Shown here in pieces: positions 17,657 to 27,475 of a stretch of DNA of 64,000 bases. The notes below the pieces were generated by a model. That model was not told where the DNA came from, did no database searches, and was given only the letters and a program-made list of their open reading frames with translations. This DNA comes from Nordella sp. HKS 07. GTDB taxonomy: Bacteria; Pseudomonadota; Alphaproteobacteria; Rhizobiales; Aestuariivirgaceae. Both the position numbers and the translations under genes were made by a program. The stretch is from contig NZ_CP049258.1 of assembly GCF_011046735.1 (NCBI RefSeq), positions 1,156,001-1,220,000 on the forward strand, written 5' to 3'. Each line of letters starts with the position of its first letter. Within the stretch, counting starts at the first letter, position 1.

Positions 17657-17675
17657 TGTAACATTTAATGTTACA
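17657..17675. promoter_or_regulatory. perfect 19-bp palindrome upstream of the VOC-wrbA operon (operator)
   Basis: TGTAACATTTAATGTTACA has two exact 9-bp inverted arms around one central T. It lies about 20 bp upstream of the GTG start of the VOC gene and about 135 bp upstream of the divergent sugar ABC operon. Form and position suggest a TetR-, MarR- or HxlR-type repressor site. No candidate regulator gene is adjacent. Confidence 0.7.
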
Positions 17676-17810
17676 GAAGTAAATAGGCCCTTTGGCCGGG
17701 TAGATCAAGTGTCCTTTCGTAGCGGCTAGGCAAAGCCAAAAAGTCACTTTATAAATTTGAAAAAACAATAAGTATGACAAATGTCCCTGACATGAAACGG
17801 AGGAACCCAG

Positions 17811-18818
17811 ATGTCGGACTCTCATGTGCAGTCTCGCCGTGACCTTCTGAAGCTTGCCTCGGTTGCCGGCGCGGCCGGGCTGTTCGCCCCCGGTCTCGCG
17901 GCGCTCGCCAAGGAAGCCGGCAAATCCGAAAAACCGTTGAAGGCCGCCTTCTCAAATGCCGGATTGCAGGCCACCTGGTGCGCCCAGGGCAAGCAGGCCG
18001 CCGAATACTGGGGCAAGCTTTTCAATGTCGACGTGACCTGGTTCGATGGCCAGCTCGACGCCGTCAAGCAGCGCGCGGCCATCGACAACATGGCCTCGCA
18101 GCAATGGGACTTCGTCGCCATCCAGGCATTCGGCATCGGCACATTGACCGCGCCTGTCAACAAGATGATCGACGCCGGCATTCCGGTCATGGACATGGAC
18201 ACGCTGATCGCCCCCCTTGACACGATCAATGTCCACACCTTCCTCGCTCCCGACAATGAGTTCATGGGCGCCTCGGTGACCCAGGCCCTCGTCAACCAGC
18301 TGGGTGGCAAGGGTAAGATTGTGATGACGCAGGGCGCGCTCGGCCATACCGGCGCGCAAGGCCGCGCCAAGGGCTTCAAATCGGTGATCGAGAAGTTCCC
18401 CGACATGGAGGTGCTCGACGAGCAGCCGGCTGATTGGGACGTCACCAAGGTCGCCCGCATCTGGGAGACGCTCCTCACCAAGTATCCGCAGATCGATGCC
18501 GCCTTCTTCCATAATGACGACATGGCGCTCGCCGCCCATAAGGTCATGCAGGCCAAGGGCCGTGAGGGCATCCTGATCGGCGGTGTCGACGCCATGCCGC
18601 CGGCCATCGCCGCCGTCACCGACGGGCGCATGTTCGCCACCGTGCGCAACCCCTCCTCCCGCATCCATGGCGGCTCCATCATCGCCGGCGTGGCTGCCGT
18701 CGTGCATGGCACCAAAACGGGCGAAGGCATACCGAAGCACATCATCACCGACGGCCCGGTCGTCAACAAGGCTAATGCCCCCGGCATGGCCTGGATGCAG
18801 GAGCAGTTCCTGATTTGA
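17811..18818 (+). CDS. sugar ABC transporter substrate-binding protein (RbsB-like), Tat-type signal; probable methylthioribose binding protein
   Basis: A 335-residue periplasmic binding protein of the ribose/galactose type. The leader has a twin-arginine motif (QSRRDLLKLAS) and a hydrophobic stretch ending near residue 32. The mature part shows the two-lobe type I fold, with QAKG-like repeat segments HNDDMALAAHKVMQ (about 235-248) and GGVDAMPPAIAAV (about 258-270). The ATG follows GGAGGAACCC. It is the first gene of a run with the matching ATPase, permease and methylthioribose kinase. The kinase makes methylthioribose the best ligand guess; ribose-type sugars remain possible. Confidence 0.88.
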   Translation: MSDSHVQSRRDLLKLASVAGAAGLFAPGLAALAKEAGKSEKPLKAAFSNAGLQATWCAQGKQAAEYWGKLFNVDVTWFDGQLDAVKQRAAIDNMASQQWDFVAIQAFGIGTLTAPVNKMIDAGIPVMDMDTLIAPLDTINVHTFLAPDNEFMGASVTQALVNQLGGKGKIVMTQGALGHTGAQGRAKGFKSVIEKFPDMEVLDEQPADWDVTKVARIWETLLTKYPQIDAAFFHNDDMALAAHKVMQAKGREGILIGGVDAMPPAIAAVTDGRMFATVRNPSSRIHGGSIIAGVAAVVHGTKTGEGIPKHIITDGPVVNKANAPGMAWMQEQFLI

Positions 18819-18834
18819 GGACCGTCTTGAGATA

Positions 18835-20349
18835 ATGTCGGCCAACATGGACGAGGCCGCTATTCGCCTGCAAATGTCGCACATCTCGAAGTCCTTCGGC
18901 GGTGTCGAAGCGCTTCGGGGTGTGGACTTCACATTGCGCCGCGGCGAGATTCACGCTCTGGTCGGCGAGAATGGCGCCGGCAAATCGACCTTGATGAAGA
19001 TCATTGCCGGGGTGCATGCGGGCTTTGACGGCGAAATGCTGCTCGATGGTTTGCCGGTGCATTTCCATTCCGCCCGCGACGCGCTGAAGCACGGCATCGG
19101 AATGGTGCATCAGGAGCTGAGCGTCGTGCCGCAGCTCACCGTCGCCGAGAACGTCTATCTGGGCGTGCAGCCGGTGAACCGGCTGGGCGCCGTCGACTGG
19201 CCGGCAATGGCCAAGGGGGCACGCGAGCAACTGAAGAAGCTCGGCCTCGATCTCGATCCGCGCATCACTCTGGGCGAGCTGCCGATCGGCATACAGCAAC
19301 TGGTCGAGCTTTCCCGCGTCCTGTTCTCGGGCGCTAGCATCATCATCCTCGATGAGCCGACCTCGGCGTTGTCGCCACCCGAGATCGAGCGCCTGTTCCG
19401 CTCGCTGCGCGCGCTGCGCGACCAGGGCAACAGCATCATCTTCATCTCGCATTTCCTCGAGGACGTGCTCACGATCGCCGACCAGATCACCATCTTCCGC
19501 AATGGCCGCAAGGTCGTGACAGCGCCGGTGACGCCCGAGACCGACAAGGCCTGGATCATCCAGCGCATGATCGGCAAGGGCCATGAGGAGCTGGAATCGA
19601 GTTATCTGGGCGATGTCGCGCTGGCAAGCCCCGCGGGCGCAAAAACCGTCCTCGAAGTCGAAGGCCTGAGCAAGGCCGGCGCCTTCCAGGATGTGAGCCT
19701 CACCGTCAGGGGCGGCGAGATCCTTGGCATCTATGGCTTCATGGGCTGCGGCCAGATCGAGCTCGCGCGCGCTTTGTTCGGCAAGCTCAGATGCGACAGG
19801 GGCGCGCTCAAGCTCGATGGAAAACCACGCAGATTGTCGAACACCGCTCATGCCGCCAGGGCCGGCATCGCCTATGTGCCGGAAAGCCGGCGCAGCATGC
19901 TGTTCCACCACGAGCCGATCTACAAGAACACTTCCATCGCCATATTGGAGCGCCTGTCGCGCCTCTGGCTCAAACCTGAGTCCGAGCGCCGTATCGCCCG
20001 CCAGCATATCGAGCGCCTGAGCATCAAGACGCCCGGCACCGAGGCGCTGCTCGGCAATCTCTCCGGCGGCAACCAGCAGAAGGTCGGCGTCGCCAAGTGG
20101 CTGACCTACCTGCCCAAAGTCCTCATCCTCAGCGAGCCGACCCGCGGCATGGATGTCGGTGCCAAGGAGGATGTCGTGAAGATCGTGCGGAATCTGCGCG
20201 ACCAGGGGGTGGGCATTATAGTATTCTCGACCGAGCCCGAGACCGTCCTGTCGCTCGCCGACCGGATCATGGTGATGCGCAAGGGCGCAGTATCGCAGGA
20301 ATTCGCCGACGAGACGATCAGCAAGGATCGCCTGTTGGCGGCGGCATGA
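18835..20349 (+). CDS. sugar ABC transporter ATP-binding protein (RbsA/MglA-like)
   Basis: A 504-residue tandem ABC ATPase. The first domain has Walker A GENGAGKST (about residues 42-50) and Walker B IIILDEPTSAL (about 175-185). The second has a degenerate nucleotide loop (GFMGCGQIEL, about 300-310) where the lysine and serine of Walker A are missing, as is normal in this family, and the signature LSGGNQQK (about 405-412). It energises the transporter. Spacing is 16 bp from the binding protein, and it overlaps or abuts the permease. Confidence 0.92.
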   Translation: MSANMDEAAIRLQMSHISKSFGGVEALRGVDFTLRRGEIHALVGENGAGKSTLMKIIAGVHAGFDGEMLLDGLPVHFHSARDALKHGIGMVHQELSVVPQLTVAENVYLGVQPVNRLGAVDWPAMAKGAREQLKKLGLDLDPRITLGELPIGIQQLVELSRVLFSGASIIILDEPTSALSPPEIERLFRSLRALRDQGNSIIFISHFLEDVLTIADQITIFRNGRKVVTAPVTPETDKAWIIQRMIGKGHEELESSYLGDVALASPAGAKTVLEVEGLSKAGAFQDVSLTVRGGEILGIYGFMGCGQIELARALFGKLRCDRGALKLDGKPRRLSNTAHAARAGIAYVPESRRSMLFHHEPIYKNTSIAILERLSRLWLKPESERRIARQHIERLSIKTPGTEALLGNLSGGNQQKVGVAKWLTYLPKVLILSEPTRGMDVGAKEDVVKIVRNLRDQGVGIIVFSTEPETVLSLADRIMVMRKGAVSQEFADETISKDRLLAAA

Positions 20350-20366
20350 CAAATGGGGGAAATGGC

Positions 20367-21392
20367 ATGACCTCGACCTCGGAAGCTCGGCCGGCACGCC
20401 GGTCGGCCGGCGACTGGTTTCGCAACCAGCTCAGCAATATCGCGCCCTTCCTGACGCTCCTGTTCCTGGTCGCTTTCTTCAGCTTCGCGAGTTCCTCGTT
20501 CCTATCCTTCGGCAATTTGCAGAACATCCTGCAGCAGGTGTCGATCACCGCCATTATCGCGGTCGGCCTCACCTTCGTGATCCTCACCGCCGAGATTGAT
20601 CTGAGTGTCGCCAGCGTCGCCAATGCCACCGGTATCGTCGTCGCCTTCTTCACCTTGCAGGATGCGAGCGTCAACATCGCCAATATCCCGCTCGCCGGCG
20701 GCTTCGCCATCATCCTCGCCATCGCCACCTGCCTGACGCTTGGCGGCATCACCGCCCTCGGCGTGACGCGGATCGGCATCCCGTCCTTCATCATGACGCT
20801 CGCCATGCTGCAGATCTGTGACGGCATCAGCGCCATGCTGGTCAGAGGCCAGATCGCCTATGCCGTGCCCTCGCTCGTCGCTACGCTGGGCTCGGGCTCG
20901 ATCTTCGGCATTCCGTGGCTGATCATCGTCGCCGCCCTGGCGCTGATGATCGGCCATGTCGTGCTGACCTATACGCGCTTCGGCCGCTACGTCTACATGG
21001 TCGGTGGCAATCGCGAGGCGGCCGAATATTCCGGCGTCAATGTCAAGCTGATCATCACCGCCGTGCTGATGATCTCGGCCTTCTGCTCGGGGCTCGCCGG
21101 CATGCTGGGTGTCGCCTATTTCGGCAGCGCCCAGCAGAACGAGTTCGGCACCTATCTGCTCGACGCCATCGCCGCCGTCGTCGTCGGCGGCACCAGCCTC
21201 TTCGGCGGGCGCGGCGGCATCGGCAATACGATCATCGGCCTGTTCGTGCTCGGCGTGCTCAATAACGGTCTCGACCACATCAATATCGACAGCTTCCTGA
21301 AAATCCTGATCCGCGGCCTCATTTTGCTTGCCGCCTTGATCATCAATATCTATGCCGAGCGTCTGCGCGTCTCGCGCTCAGCCTCGCATTGA
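20367..21392 (+). CDS. sugar ABC transporter permease (RbsC-like)
   Basis: A 341-residue membrane protein of the RbsC/branched-chain permease-like group with about nine helices. ATG 20367 is preceded by GGGGGA; ATG 20346, overlapping the ATPase stop as ATGA, is the alternative and adds seven residues. Typical motifs are VGLTFVILTAEIDLSV (about residues 65-80), NREAAEYSGVNV near 215 and AAVVVGGTSLFGGRGG near 265. It forms the channel of the importer. Confidence 0.9.
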   Translation: MTSTSEARPARRSAGDWFRNQLSNIAPFLTLLFLVAFFSFASSSFLSFGNLQNILQQVSITAIIAVGLTFVILTAEIDLSVASVANATGIVVAFFTLQDASVNIANIPLAGGFAIILAIATCLTLGGITALGVTRIGIPSFIMTLAMLQICDGISAMLVRGQIAYAVPSLVATLGSGSIFGIPWLIIVAALALMIGHVVLTYTRFGRYVYMVGGNREAAEYSGVNVKLIITAVLMISAFCSGLAGMLGVAYFGSAQQNEFGTYLLDAIAAVVVGGTSLFGGRGGIGNTIIGLFVLGVLNNGLDHINIDSFLKILIRGLILLAALIINIYAERLRVSRSASH

Positions 21393-21402
21393 ACCAGGTA
21401 CC

Positions 21403-22665
21403 ATGACGACCGCCTATCGCGCCCTGAACGACGGCACCTTGCCGGGTGTCCTGTCAGCTCTTCCCGATGTCCGCGCCCGCCTCGGCGGCGCTCCCGAAAG
21501 CTGGACCGTCCAGGAAGTCGGCGACGGCAATCTCAACCTGGTCTTCATCATCAAGGGTCCGGCCGGCGCCGTGGTCGCCAAGCAGGCATTGCCCTATGTG
21601 CGTCTGGTCGGCGATTCCTGGCCCTTGCCGCTCGACCGTTCCTATTATGAGCATATGGCTCTCAGCGAGCAGGCGAGGCATGCGCCGGGCCTGGTGCCGA
21701 AGATCCACCATTTTGACCGCGGCCTGGCGTTGATCGTGATGGAGTATCTCAGCCCCCATATCATCATGAGGAAGGGGCTGATCCGCGGCACCGAATATCC
21801 CCTTTTCGCAGGCCATATCGCCGAGTTCATGGCGCAGACGCTGTTCAACACCTCCGCCCTTGCCTTACCTGCGGCCGAACACAAGCAGCGGATCGGCGCA
21901 TTCGCCGGCAACACCGAGCTTTGCAAGATCACCGAGGATCTGGTCTTCACCGATCCCTACAGGATCGCCAAGCTCAATCGCTGGACGACGCCTTATCTCG
22001 ACGACATTGCCGCCGAGTTCCGTCGCGACGAGCCTCTGAAGATCAAGGTTCAGGAGCGCAAGCTGCAGTTCCTCACCTCGGCCGAGGCGATGATCCATGG
22101 CGATCTTCACACCGGCTCGATCATGCTGACGCCGCAGGATACGCGTATCATCGATCCCGAATTCGCCTTTGTCGGTCCGATGGGCTTCGATATCGGCGCC
22201 GTCATCGGCAATCTGCTCATCGCCTATTATGCGCAGACCGGCCATGAGGAGCGTATCGGCAGCCGCAACGCCTATCGCCACTGGATCCTGCTGCAGACCG
22301 AGAAAGTATGGCGGGTATTCACCAAACGCTTCCTCGAGCTCTGGGACGCAAGCAGGACCGGCGATGCCTATATGCCGGAGCTTTTCACCGGGCCCGAGGG
22401 CGCCGCCGCCTTCGCTGCCGAGAAGCAACGGTTCATGCGCAAGCTCCTCACCGATTCGATTTCCTTTGCCGGCATCAAGATGATCCGCCGCATCCTGGGC
22501 CTCGCCCACACGGAAGATCTCGAGAGTATCAAGGACCCGCCGCTGCGCGCCAAATGTGAGCGCCAGGCCCTGACCCTGGCGCGGCGGTTGATCCTCGACG
22601 CCGAGCGCTTCTCCGGCATGAACGAGGTCACGCATGCGGCGCGCGCGGTTCTGGGCTCTCGCTGA
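21403..22665 (+). CDS. mtnK: S-methyl-5-thioribose kinase
   Basis: A 420-residue kinase with the protein-kinase-like fold of MtnK. The ATG at 21403 lies 10 bp after the permease stop; a longer frame from 21352 would overlap that gene. Diagnostic elements are the nucleotide region EVGDGNLNLVFII (residues 36-48), the catalytic loop HGDLHTGSIM (about 231-240) and metal-binding IIDPEFAFVG (about 248-257). It phosphorylates methylthioribose to methylthioribose-1-phosphate, the entry to methionine salvage. The next pathway gene, mtnA, is not in the window. Its place at the end of the sugar ABC operon is the main clue to the transporter's ligand. Confidence 0.9.
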   Translation: MTTAYRALNDGTLPGVLSALPDVRARLGGAPESWTVQEVGDGNLNLVFIIKGPAGAVVAKQALPYVRLVGDSWPLPLDRSYYEHMALSEQARHAPGLVPKIHHFDRGLALIVMEYLSPHIIMRKGLIRGTEYPLFAGHIAEFMAQTLFNTSALALPAAEHKQRIGAFAGNTELCKITEDLVFTDPYRIAKLNRWTTPYLDDIAAEFRRDEPLKIKVQERKLQFLTSAEAMIHGDLHTGSIMLTPQDTRIIDPEFAFVGPMGFDIGAVIGNLLIAYYAQTGHEERIGSRNAYRHWILLQTEKVWRVFTKRFLELWDASRTGDAYMPELFTGPEGAAAFAAEKQRFMRKLLTDSISFAGIKMIRRILGLAHTEDLESIKDPPLRAKCERQALTLARRLILDAERFSGMNEVTHAARAVLGSR

Positions 22666-23288
22666 CGCTAGAGCACGATGAGTTTGGGTTGACCTGCCTG
22701 CCTTGCGTAATTTTACGTGGCGACACCTGCCAGCGGACTTGTTGCTGGCCGACTTTGCCAATGACTTCGCTGGACCTTTTGCAGCGAATTTCCGGCAACT
22801 GCCTCTCCTGGTGCGGAGCTTTCTTGGCCATATCGATGTGAACTCCGGGATCACGTAATCCCTTGTTTGTATTCTCGGGGCGTTGATGTGTCCCTGTTCC
22901 GCCAAAGCCCAATTGTGTTGCGCGCTCAACGGCACGCAATCCGGCCGCATTCAATGGCCGGCCATGGATGGTCTGTACATTCGCCAGCGGTGATGGAGTC
23001 CCGGGCGATCGTCTCGCTGCTCCATCGCCTGCAAGCGCGGGCTTGCCGTTACGATTACCCTCATCCTTCTTGTTCCACACGCGCAGTAAAGCTTGCACGA
23101 TTTCATGGATTATTCGGAGGCCGAGAGCCATTCGCTTGATCCTATCCGAGTTATATCGGTCAGACTCAGGAGTTGAAGTCCGAACGCAACTCCTGAACTT
23201 GATATTTCCAAAATCCTGCCGTCTGGCCCACGATGTCAAGCGCCCCGTCGCCGCGTCGGGAAGACGATTTCTCGGATCAGCCGATGCT
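22666..23288. other. 623-bp region without an assignable gene, atypical composition
   Basis: It starts with a half copy of a dispersed palindrome (CACGATGAGTTTGG, also at 58035) at about 22675. GC content looks lower than in neighbouring genes. A 167-codon minus-strand frame (22628-23131, starting MALGLRIIHEIVQ) stays open through it, but I recognise no domain, it overlaps the end of mtnK and no ribosome site stands out. A hairpin with CAGGAGTT/AACTCCTG arms lies near 23170-23198. This may be a decayed insertion. Confidence 0.4.
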
Positions 23289-23588
23289 CTAAACCCACTT
23301 GAATACGCAGAAGGCGTAGACGAGCGCGATGGCGAGTGGCCCCCAGAGCGGAGTGCCCATGAGGCCGAGCCAGGCCAGGAAAATGAAGGCGCTGCCGAGC
23401 AGCGAGATGAACAGCCGGTCCCCGCGCGTGGTATTGAGTCCAAGGATGCCGTGACGGGGATCGCCGCCCGGCGAATAATATTCCCAGACCGACATGCCGA
23501 CGAGGCACAGGAAGATGAACAGGAAGAAGGCTGCCGTCGGCCAGGTCCATGCCATCCAGGACAGAAATGTCGCACCTTGCACGTCCAT
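23289..23588 (-). CDS. glpU: DUF2160 small membrane protein of the glycerol ABC transporter (GlpU)
   Basis: A 99-residue protein with three hydrophobic segments (about residues 10-33, 58-75, 80-97) and the conserved stretch WEYYSPGGDPRHGILGL between them. This is the DUF2160 family, found almost only beside glycerol ABC transporters and called GlpU in Rhizobium leguminosarum. Its role is not known. A CGGAGG ribosome site precedes the ATG, and the gene follows glpQ by 15 bp as the last gene of the operon. Confidence 0.88.
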   Translation of the reverse strand: MDVQGATFLSWMAWTWPTAAFFLFIFLCLVGMSVWEYYSPGGDPRHGILGLNTTRGDRLFISLLGSAFIFLAWLGLMGTPLWGPLAIALVYAFCVFKWV

Positions 23589-23603
23589 AAGAAGCCTCCG
23601 GCG

Positions 23604-24404
23604 TCACACACGGCCAAGGGCAAAACCCTTGGCGATGTAGTTGCGGACGAAATAGATCACGACGGCGCCCGGTATGAGGGTAAGCGAGCCGGCCGCGGCC
23701 AGCAGGCCCAGCTCATAACCGGACGTGCTGGCCGTCTTCGTCATCACCGCGGCGATCGGCTTGGCGGCAACGGCGGTGAGCGTCTTGGCGAGCAGCAGTT
23801 CCACCCAGGAGAACATGAAGCAGAAGAATGCGGCGACACCGATTCCGGCGGCAATGGTCGGTATGAAAATGCGGAGGAAAAAGCGCCAGAAGGAATAGCC
23901 ATCGACGAAGGCCGTTTCGTCGAGAGCCTTCGGCACTGCCGACATGAACCCCTCGAGAATCCACACGGCGAGCGGAATGTTGAACAGCGTATGCGAAAGC
24001 GCCACGGCCCAGGGCGTGTCGAACAGACCCACCTCCGAATAAAGCTGAAAGAAAGGCAGGGCGAAAACAGCGGGTGGCGCCATCCGGTTGGTAAGGAGCC
24101 AAAAGAATAGATGCTTGTCGCCGAGAAAGCGATAGCGCGAGAAAGCATAGGCCGCGGGCAGTGCCACCGATACGGAGAGAACCGTATTGATGACGACATA
24201 TTCGATCGAATTCACATAGCCCATATACCAGGACGGATCGGTCAGGATCTTGGCATAATTCTCGAATGTGAAGTCATGCGGATAAAGCGAAAAGCTACCG
24301 AGTATCTCGTTGGTGGTCTTGAATGACATATTGAGCAGCCAGTAGATCGGCAGCATCAGAAAGATGATGTAGAGGACCGGAACGGCGCGACTCCAGTTTC
24401 TCAT
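23604..24404 (-). CDS. glpQ: glycerol ABC transporter permease
   Basis: A 266-residue permease of the MalG type with six helices. ATG 24404 is chosen because GAGGAG lies 7 bases upstream; an ATG at 24419 is in frame but has no such site. The EAA loop is ALDETAFVDGYSFWRFFLRIFIP (split about residues 160-182). Its 5' end overlaps the glpP stop region, showing coupling. Together with GlpP it forms the membrane channel for glycerol. Confidence 0.88.
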   Translation of the reverse strand: MRNWSRAVPVLYIIFLMLPIYWLLNMSFKTTNEILGSFSLYPHDFTFENYAKILTDPSWYMGYVNSIEYVVINTVLSVSVALPAAYAFSRYRFLGDKHLFFWLLTNRMAPPAVFALPFFQLYSEVGLFDTPWAVALSHTLFNIPLAVWILEGFMSAVPKALDETAFVDGYSFWRFFLRIFIPTIAAGIGVAAFFCFMFSWVELLLAKTLTAVAAKPIAAVMTKTASTSGYELGLLAAAGSLTLIPGAVVIYFVRNYIAKGFALGRV

Positions 24405-24405
24405 G

Positions 24406-25269
<864 letters not shown>

Positions 25270-25279
25270 CTGATTGGCC

Positions 25280-26347
25280 TCAATTCACCATCCAGCCATC
25301 TTCGTAGATCTGTGTATGGCCGGGATCGAAAGTGACATGGACATTCTGCGTCGGAATATCCCGTCCTTCCCGGACCAGAAGGTTGATCTTGCCTTCGCCA
25401 TTGCGCGTCTCGACGATCCTGAAGCGTCCGGCATCGGCCACCTTGACGATTTCGACGGGAATGCCCTTTTCGGCGAAATGCACGAATTCCGGCCGGACAC
25501 CGAGTTCGAGCTTCTTGCCATTGCCCTGATAGGCCTTGGCATTCGCGGCCTCCACGATATTGCCGGCAAAGGTCACCTTTCCCCCGGCGACCTGGCAAGG
25601 CAGCACATTCATGCCCGGCGAGCCGATGAAATGGCCGACGAAAGTGTGCTTTGGCTTCTCGAAGAGCTCGATCGGCGTGCCGATCTGCACGATCTCGCCA
25701 TCCTTCATGACGACCACCTGATCGGCGAATGTAAGCGCCTCGGTCTGGTCATGCGTGACATAGATCATGGTGCGCCGGATTCTGTGATGCAGCTCCTTGA
25801 GCTTGGATCGCAGCACCCATTTGAGATGCGGATCGATCACGGTCAGAGGCTCGTCGAACATGATGACATTGACGTCCGAACGCACGAGGCCGCGGCCGAG
25901 CGAGATTTTCTGCTTGCCGTCCGCCGTGAGGCCGGAAGCACGCTTGGTGAGGGTGCGGTCCAGATCGAGCATCGCGGCGATCTCACGCACTTTCTTGTCG
26001 ACATCCTTTTCGCCGACGCCGCGATTGCGCAAGGGGAAGGCGAGATTGTCATAGACCGTCATCGTGTCGTAGATGACCGGAAACTGGAAGACCTGGGCGA
26101 TATTGCGCTGCTCGGGCGTCGTATCGGTCATGTCGCGATCATCGAAGAGGATACGGCCTTCCGTCGGCTTGAGCAGGCCCGAAATGAGATTGAGCAATGT
26201 CGTCTTGCCGCATCCCGAAGGGCCCAATAGCGCGAAGGCGCCGCCATCTGCGAGCTCAAGCGTAAGCCGTTTCAGCGCCCAGTCCTCGTCGCGCTGCGGG
26301 TTGGGATAATAGCTATGCCTCAGATTCTCCATTCTGATTTGCGCCAT
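25280..26347 (-). CDS. glpT: glycerol ABC transporter ATP-binding protein
   Basis: A 355-residue MalK-type ATPase. Walker A is GPSGCGKTT (about residues 39-47); Walker B is NVIMFDEPLTVID (about 153-165). The signature region is unusual (ASGLTADGKQKISLGRGL instead of LSGGQ), and a C-terminal regulatory OB-like domain follows. It pairs with GlpS as a heterodimer; both carry departures from the canonical motifs. Its start overlaps the glpS stop by one base. Confidence 0.88.
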   Translation of the reverse strand: MAQIRMENLRHSYYPNPQRDEDWALKRLTLELADGGAFALLGPSGCGKTTLLNLISGLLKPTEGRILFDDRDMTDTTPEQRNIAQVFQFPVIYDTMTVYDNLAFPLRNRGVGEKDVDKKVREIAAMLDLDRTLTKRASGLTADGKQKISLGRGLVRSDVNVIMFDEPLTVIDPHLKWVLRSKLKELHHRIRRTMIYVTHDQTEALTFADQVVVMKDGEIVQIGTPIELFEKPKHTFVGHFIGSPGMNVLPCQVAGGKVTFAGNIVEAANAKAYQGNGKKLELGVRPEFVHFAEKGIPVEIVKVADAGRFRIVETRNGEGKINLLVREGRDIPTQNVHVTFDPGHTQIYEDGWMVN

Positions 26348-27420
26348 CAGCCTGCTCCCCCGACAAGCGCGCCATTCACGTCGAAGAAATAGCTTCTGTC
26401 GACATCGACATAGAGCTTTGCCGTCGAACCGACTTTGAACGGATGGACGCCGTGTGACTGGGACACCCAGGTCTGCCCGTTCATGTCGAAATGGATGACG
26501 CTATCCGATCCGGAAAGCTCGGCGACCAGCACCCTGCCCTCGATCATCGCCAGCGCCTGTTCGCCGTTCGCCGGCGTAATATGGTGCGGCCTGATCGCAA
26601 TGGTGTAAGGGCCGTCCGCAAGCGCCTGCCCCGCTTTGCCGGCCTTCCACTTCACCTTGTCGCCCAGGATGATCTCGCCATTGACCTTCCTCACCTCGGC
26701 CACATTGATCGGCGGATCGGAGAAAACTCTGGCGCTGGTGAGCGTATTGGGGTTGCGATAGATCTCCGATGTGGGCCCGAACTGGGTCACGCGCCCCTCG
26801 AAGAGCGTCGCCGTCTTGCCGCCGAAAAGCAGCGCCTCGGACGGCTCCGTCGTCGCATAGACCACGATGCAGTCGCGCCCGCCGAAAAGCTTTGGCAATT
26901 CATCACGCAATTCCTCGCGCAATTTATAGTCCAGATTGGCCAGCGGCTCATCGAGCAGGATGATGTTGGAATCCTTCACGATCGCCCGCGCGATCGCTGT
27001 CCGCTGCTGCTGGCCGCCGGACAGCTCGGAAGGTCGGCGCTTGAGCATCGGCGAGAGCCTGAGCAGCTCCGCCGCTTCGTTCACCCGTTTGTCGATTTCC
27101 CGGGCGCTCATTCCCGCCACGCGCAGCGGCGAGGCGATATTGTCATAGACGCTGAAATTCGCATAGTTGATGAACTGCTGATAGACCATCGACACATTGC
27201 GCTTCTGCACGGCGACGCCCGTCACATTGCGGCCGGCGAACCAGATTTCGCCCGAGGTCGGCCGCTCAAGACCCGCCATCAGCTGCATCAGCGTCGTCTT
27301 GCCGGCAAGTGTGGTTCCGAGCAGCACATTGAACGGGCCTGATTCCAGAACAAGGCTGGTTTCATGGATATGGGTCGCAGCACCCACCCGTTTCGACACG
27401 TTCCTGAGCTCAAGAGCCAT
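26347..27420 (-). CDS. glpS: glycerol ABC transporter ATP-binding protein
   Basis: A 357-residue MalK-type ATPase; the ATG at 27420 begins MALELRNVSKRVG. Walker A is GTTLAGKTT rather than GPSGCGKST, which is usual for GlpS. Signature LSGGQQQR and Walker B IILLDEPLANLD (about residues 155-166) are canonical, so this subunit probably provides the composite active site that GlpT completes. A longer frame to 27492 would run into the intercistronic hairpin and is not used. Confidence 0.88.
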   Translation of the reverse strand: MALELRNVSKRVGAATHIHETSLVLESGPFNVLLGTTLAGKTTLMQLMAGLERPTSGEIWFAGRNVTGVAVQKRNVSMVYQQFINYANFSVYDNIASPLRVAGMSAREIDKRVNEAAELLRLSPMLKRRPSELSGGQQQRTAIARAIVKDSNIILLDEPLANLDYKLREELRDELPKLFGGRDCIVVYATTEPSEALLFGGKTATLFEGRVTQFGPTSEIYRNPNTLTSARVFSDPPINVAEVRKVNGEIILGDKVKWKAGKAGQALADGPYTIAIRPHHITPANGEQALAMIEGRVLVAELSGSDSVIHFDMNGQTWVSQSHGVHPFKVGSTAKLYVDVDRSYFFDVNGALVGGAG

Positions 27421-27475
27421 GACGCAATCGCCAGCCTGTCGGTTTCCGCATGAACAGGTGATATTCGCACAAACC

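Noticed and set aside
22628-23131. 167-residue minus-strand ORF as a confirmed gene
   Set aside because: No ribosome site or domain, and it overlaps the end of mtnK. Kept only as a note on the orphan region.
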